From positions 1 through 5,409 of the forward strand of contig JAMCZD010000287.1 in assembly GCA_023473405.1 (NCBI GenBank): a stretch of DNA of 5,409 nt. Reading direction: 5' to 3'. The position numbers and the translations under genes were made by a program. A model generated the notes under the pieces. The model searched no databases. It was given only the letters and a program-made list of their open reading frames with translations, and was not told the DNA's origin. This stretch comes from Candidatus Omnitrophota bacterium. GTDB lineage: Bacteria; Verrucomicrobiota; Verrucomicrobiia; Limisphaerales; UBA1319. Each line of letters starts with the position of its first letter. Within the stretch, counting starts at the first letter, position 1. Shown in pieces: positions 5,063 to 5,409 of this stretch.

Positions 5063-5409
5063 GGCACCTTCAACTCTAAGGAAAGCGGGAAACCAGGAAA
5101 GGTAGAATGCTTTTCCTGCCTTCCTGCTTTCCTCAGAGACAAAGAAAATGGGTCTTGCCAGGGGAGCGGACCATCGATTATTGGCTGAACCAGCTTACCG
5201 GACTTAAGAATCCAAACCACGGATTTTGCCGATGGCACGGTGGAACCGGGAAACCCAAGAATACGCCCGAGGACACCAACGACGAGTTATTCGCTTTGGC
5301 CAGGGGGCTTGCACAGTGTTGCTTCGGCAGGGTTGCGTGACGGCTTTTCGGCGCCCGTGGTAGTCTCCGCGCCAGACTATTAAAGCGAAGACATCCACCC
5401 AATGGGACC
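5063..5409. other. Terminal stretch without a recognised gene
   Basis: It holds the hairpin at 5079-5133, then about 280 bp I cannot assign. A plus-strand frame is open from 5107 to 5340; its inner part reads GERTIDYWLNQLTGLKNPNH, then HGGTGKPKNTPEDTNDELFA. Its only ATG (5107-5109) lies inside the hairpin and the first 20 residues come from the hairpin arm, so this start is not credible. The minus strand is also open across much of the stretch (5178-5402). Neither looks like a known family. The window ends with ATGGGACC and no gene start is evident. Confidence 0.35.
5079..5133. repeat. Imperfect inverted repeat (24-nt arms, 7-nt loop) built of 8-nt units
   Basis: The left arm 5079-5102 consists of AGGAAAGC, GGGAAACC and AGGAAAGG. 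The right arm 5110-5133, read on the complement, is AGGAAAGC, AGGAAGGC and AGGAAAAG. The arms pair at 20 of 24 positions around the loop TAGAATG, and one mismatch is a possible G-U pair. It begins 17 nt after the toxin remnant stop. It could act as a transcript-end hairpin, but there is no following T-tract and the octamer periodicity suggests an intergenic repeat family. Confidence 0.7.

Overview
The window looks like an accessory or gene-poor stretch of an environmental bacterial genome, most likely Verrucomicrobiota (Limisphaerales/Pedosphaera-like). That placement is inference. It rests on an exported RCC1-type propeller with a helical C-terminal tail, a small membrane-anchored protein resembling a family I associate with that group, weak or absent Shine-Dalgarno sites, long spacers and short-unit intergenic repeats. 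No rRNA, tRNA, CRISPR array or intact mobile element is visible.

Left part, minus strand: positions 1-465 hold a broken PAS/HisKA_3 sensor histidine kinase running off the left edge, with a frameshift near 301-310 and a stop upstream. Next come a small membrane-anchored protein (589-1059), a gene-free stretch (1060-1411), and a secreted protein of seven 38-residue RCC1-like repeats plus a helical C-terminal domain (1412-2590).

Middle: a 519-bp divergent spacer (2591-3109) carries an unassigned minus-strand open frame and a short 9-nt tandem repeat. It leads into the best-preserved enzyme gene, a plus-strand cobalamin-binding radical SAM protein (3110-4369).

Right part, plus strand: a decayed type II toxin-antitoxin pair, with a Phd/YefM-type antitoxin (4540-4819; no canonical start, one extra C) overlapping by ATGA a VapC PIN toxin (4816-5062; middle deleted, two further frame changes). 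It is followed by a hairpin built of 8-nt units (5079-5133) and about 280 bp without a recognised gene.

The three intact genes do not form an obvious pathway. I see no convincing new multi-gene system. The points most worth following are the propeller protein, the orphan B12/radical SAM enzyme, the step-by-step decay of the toxin-antitoxin pair, and the short-unit repeats in the spacers.
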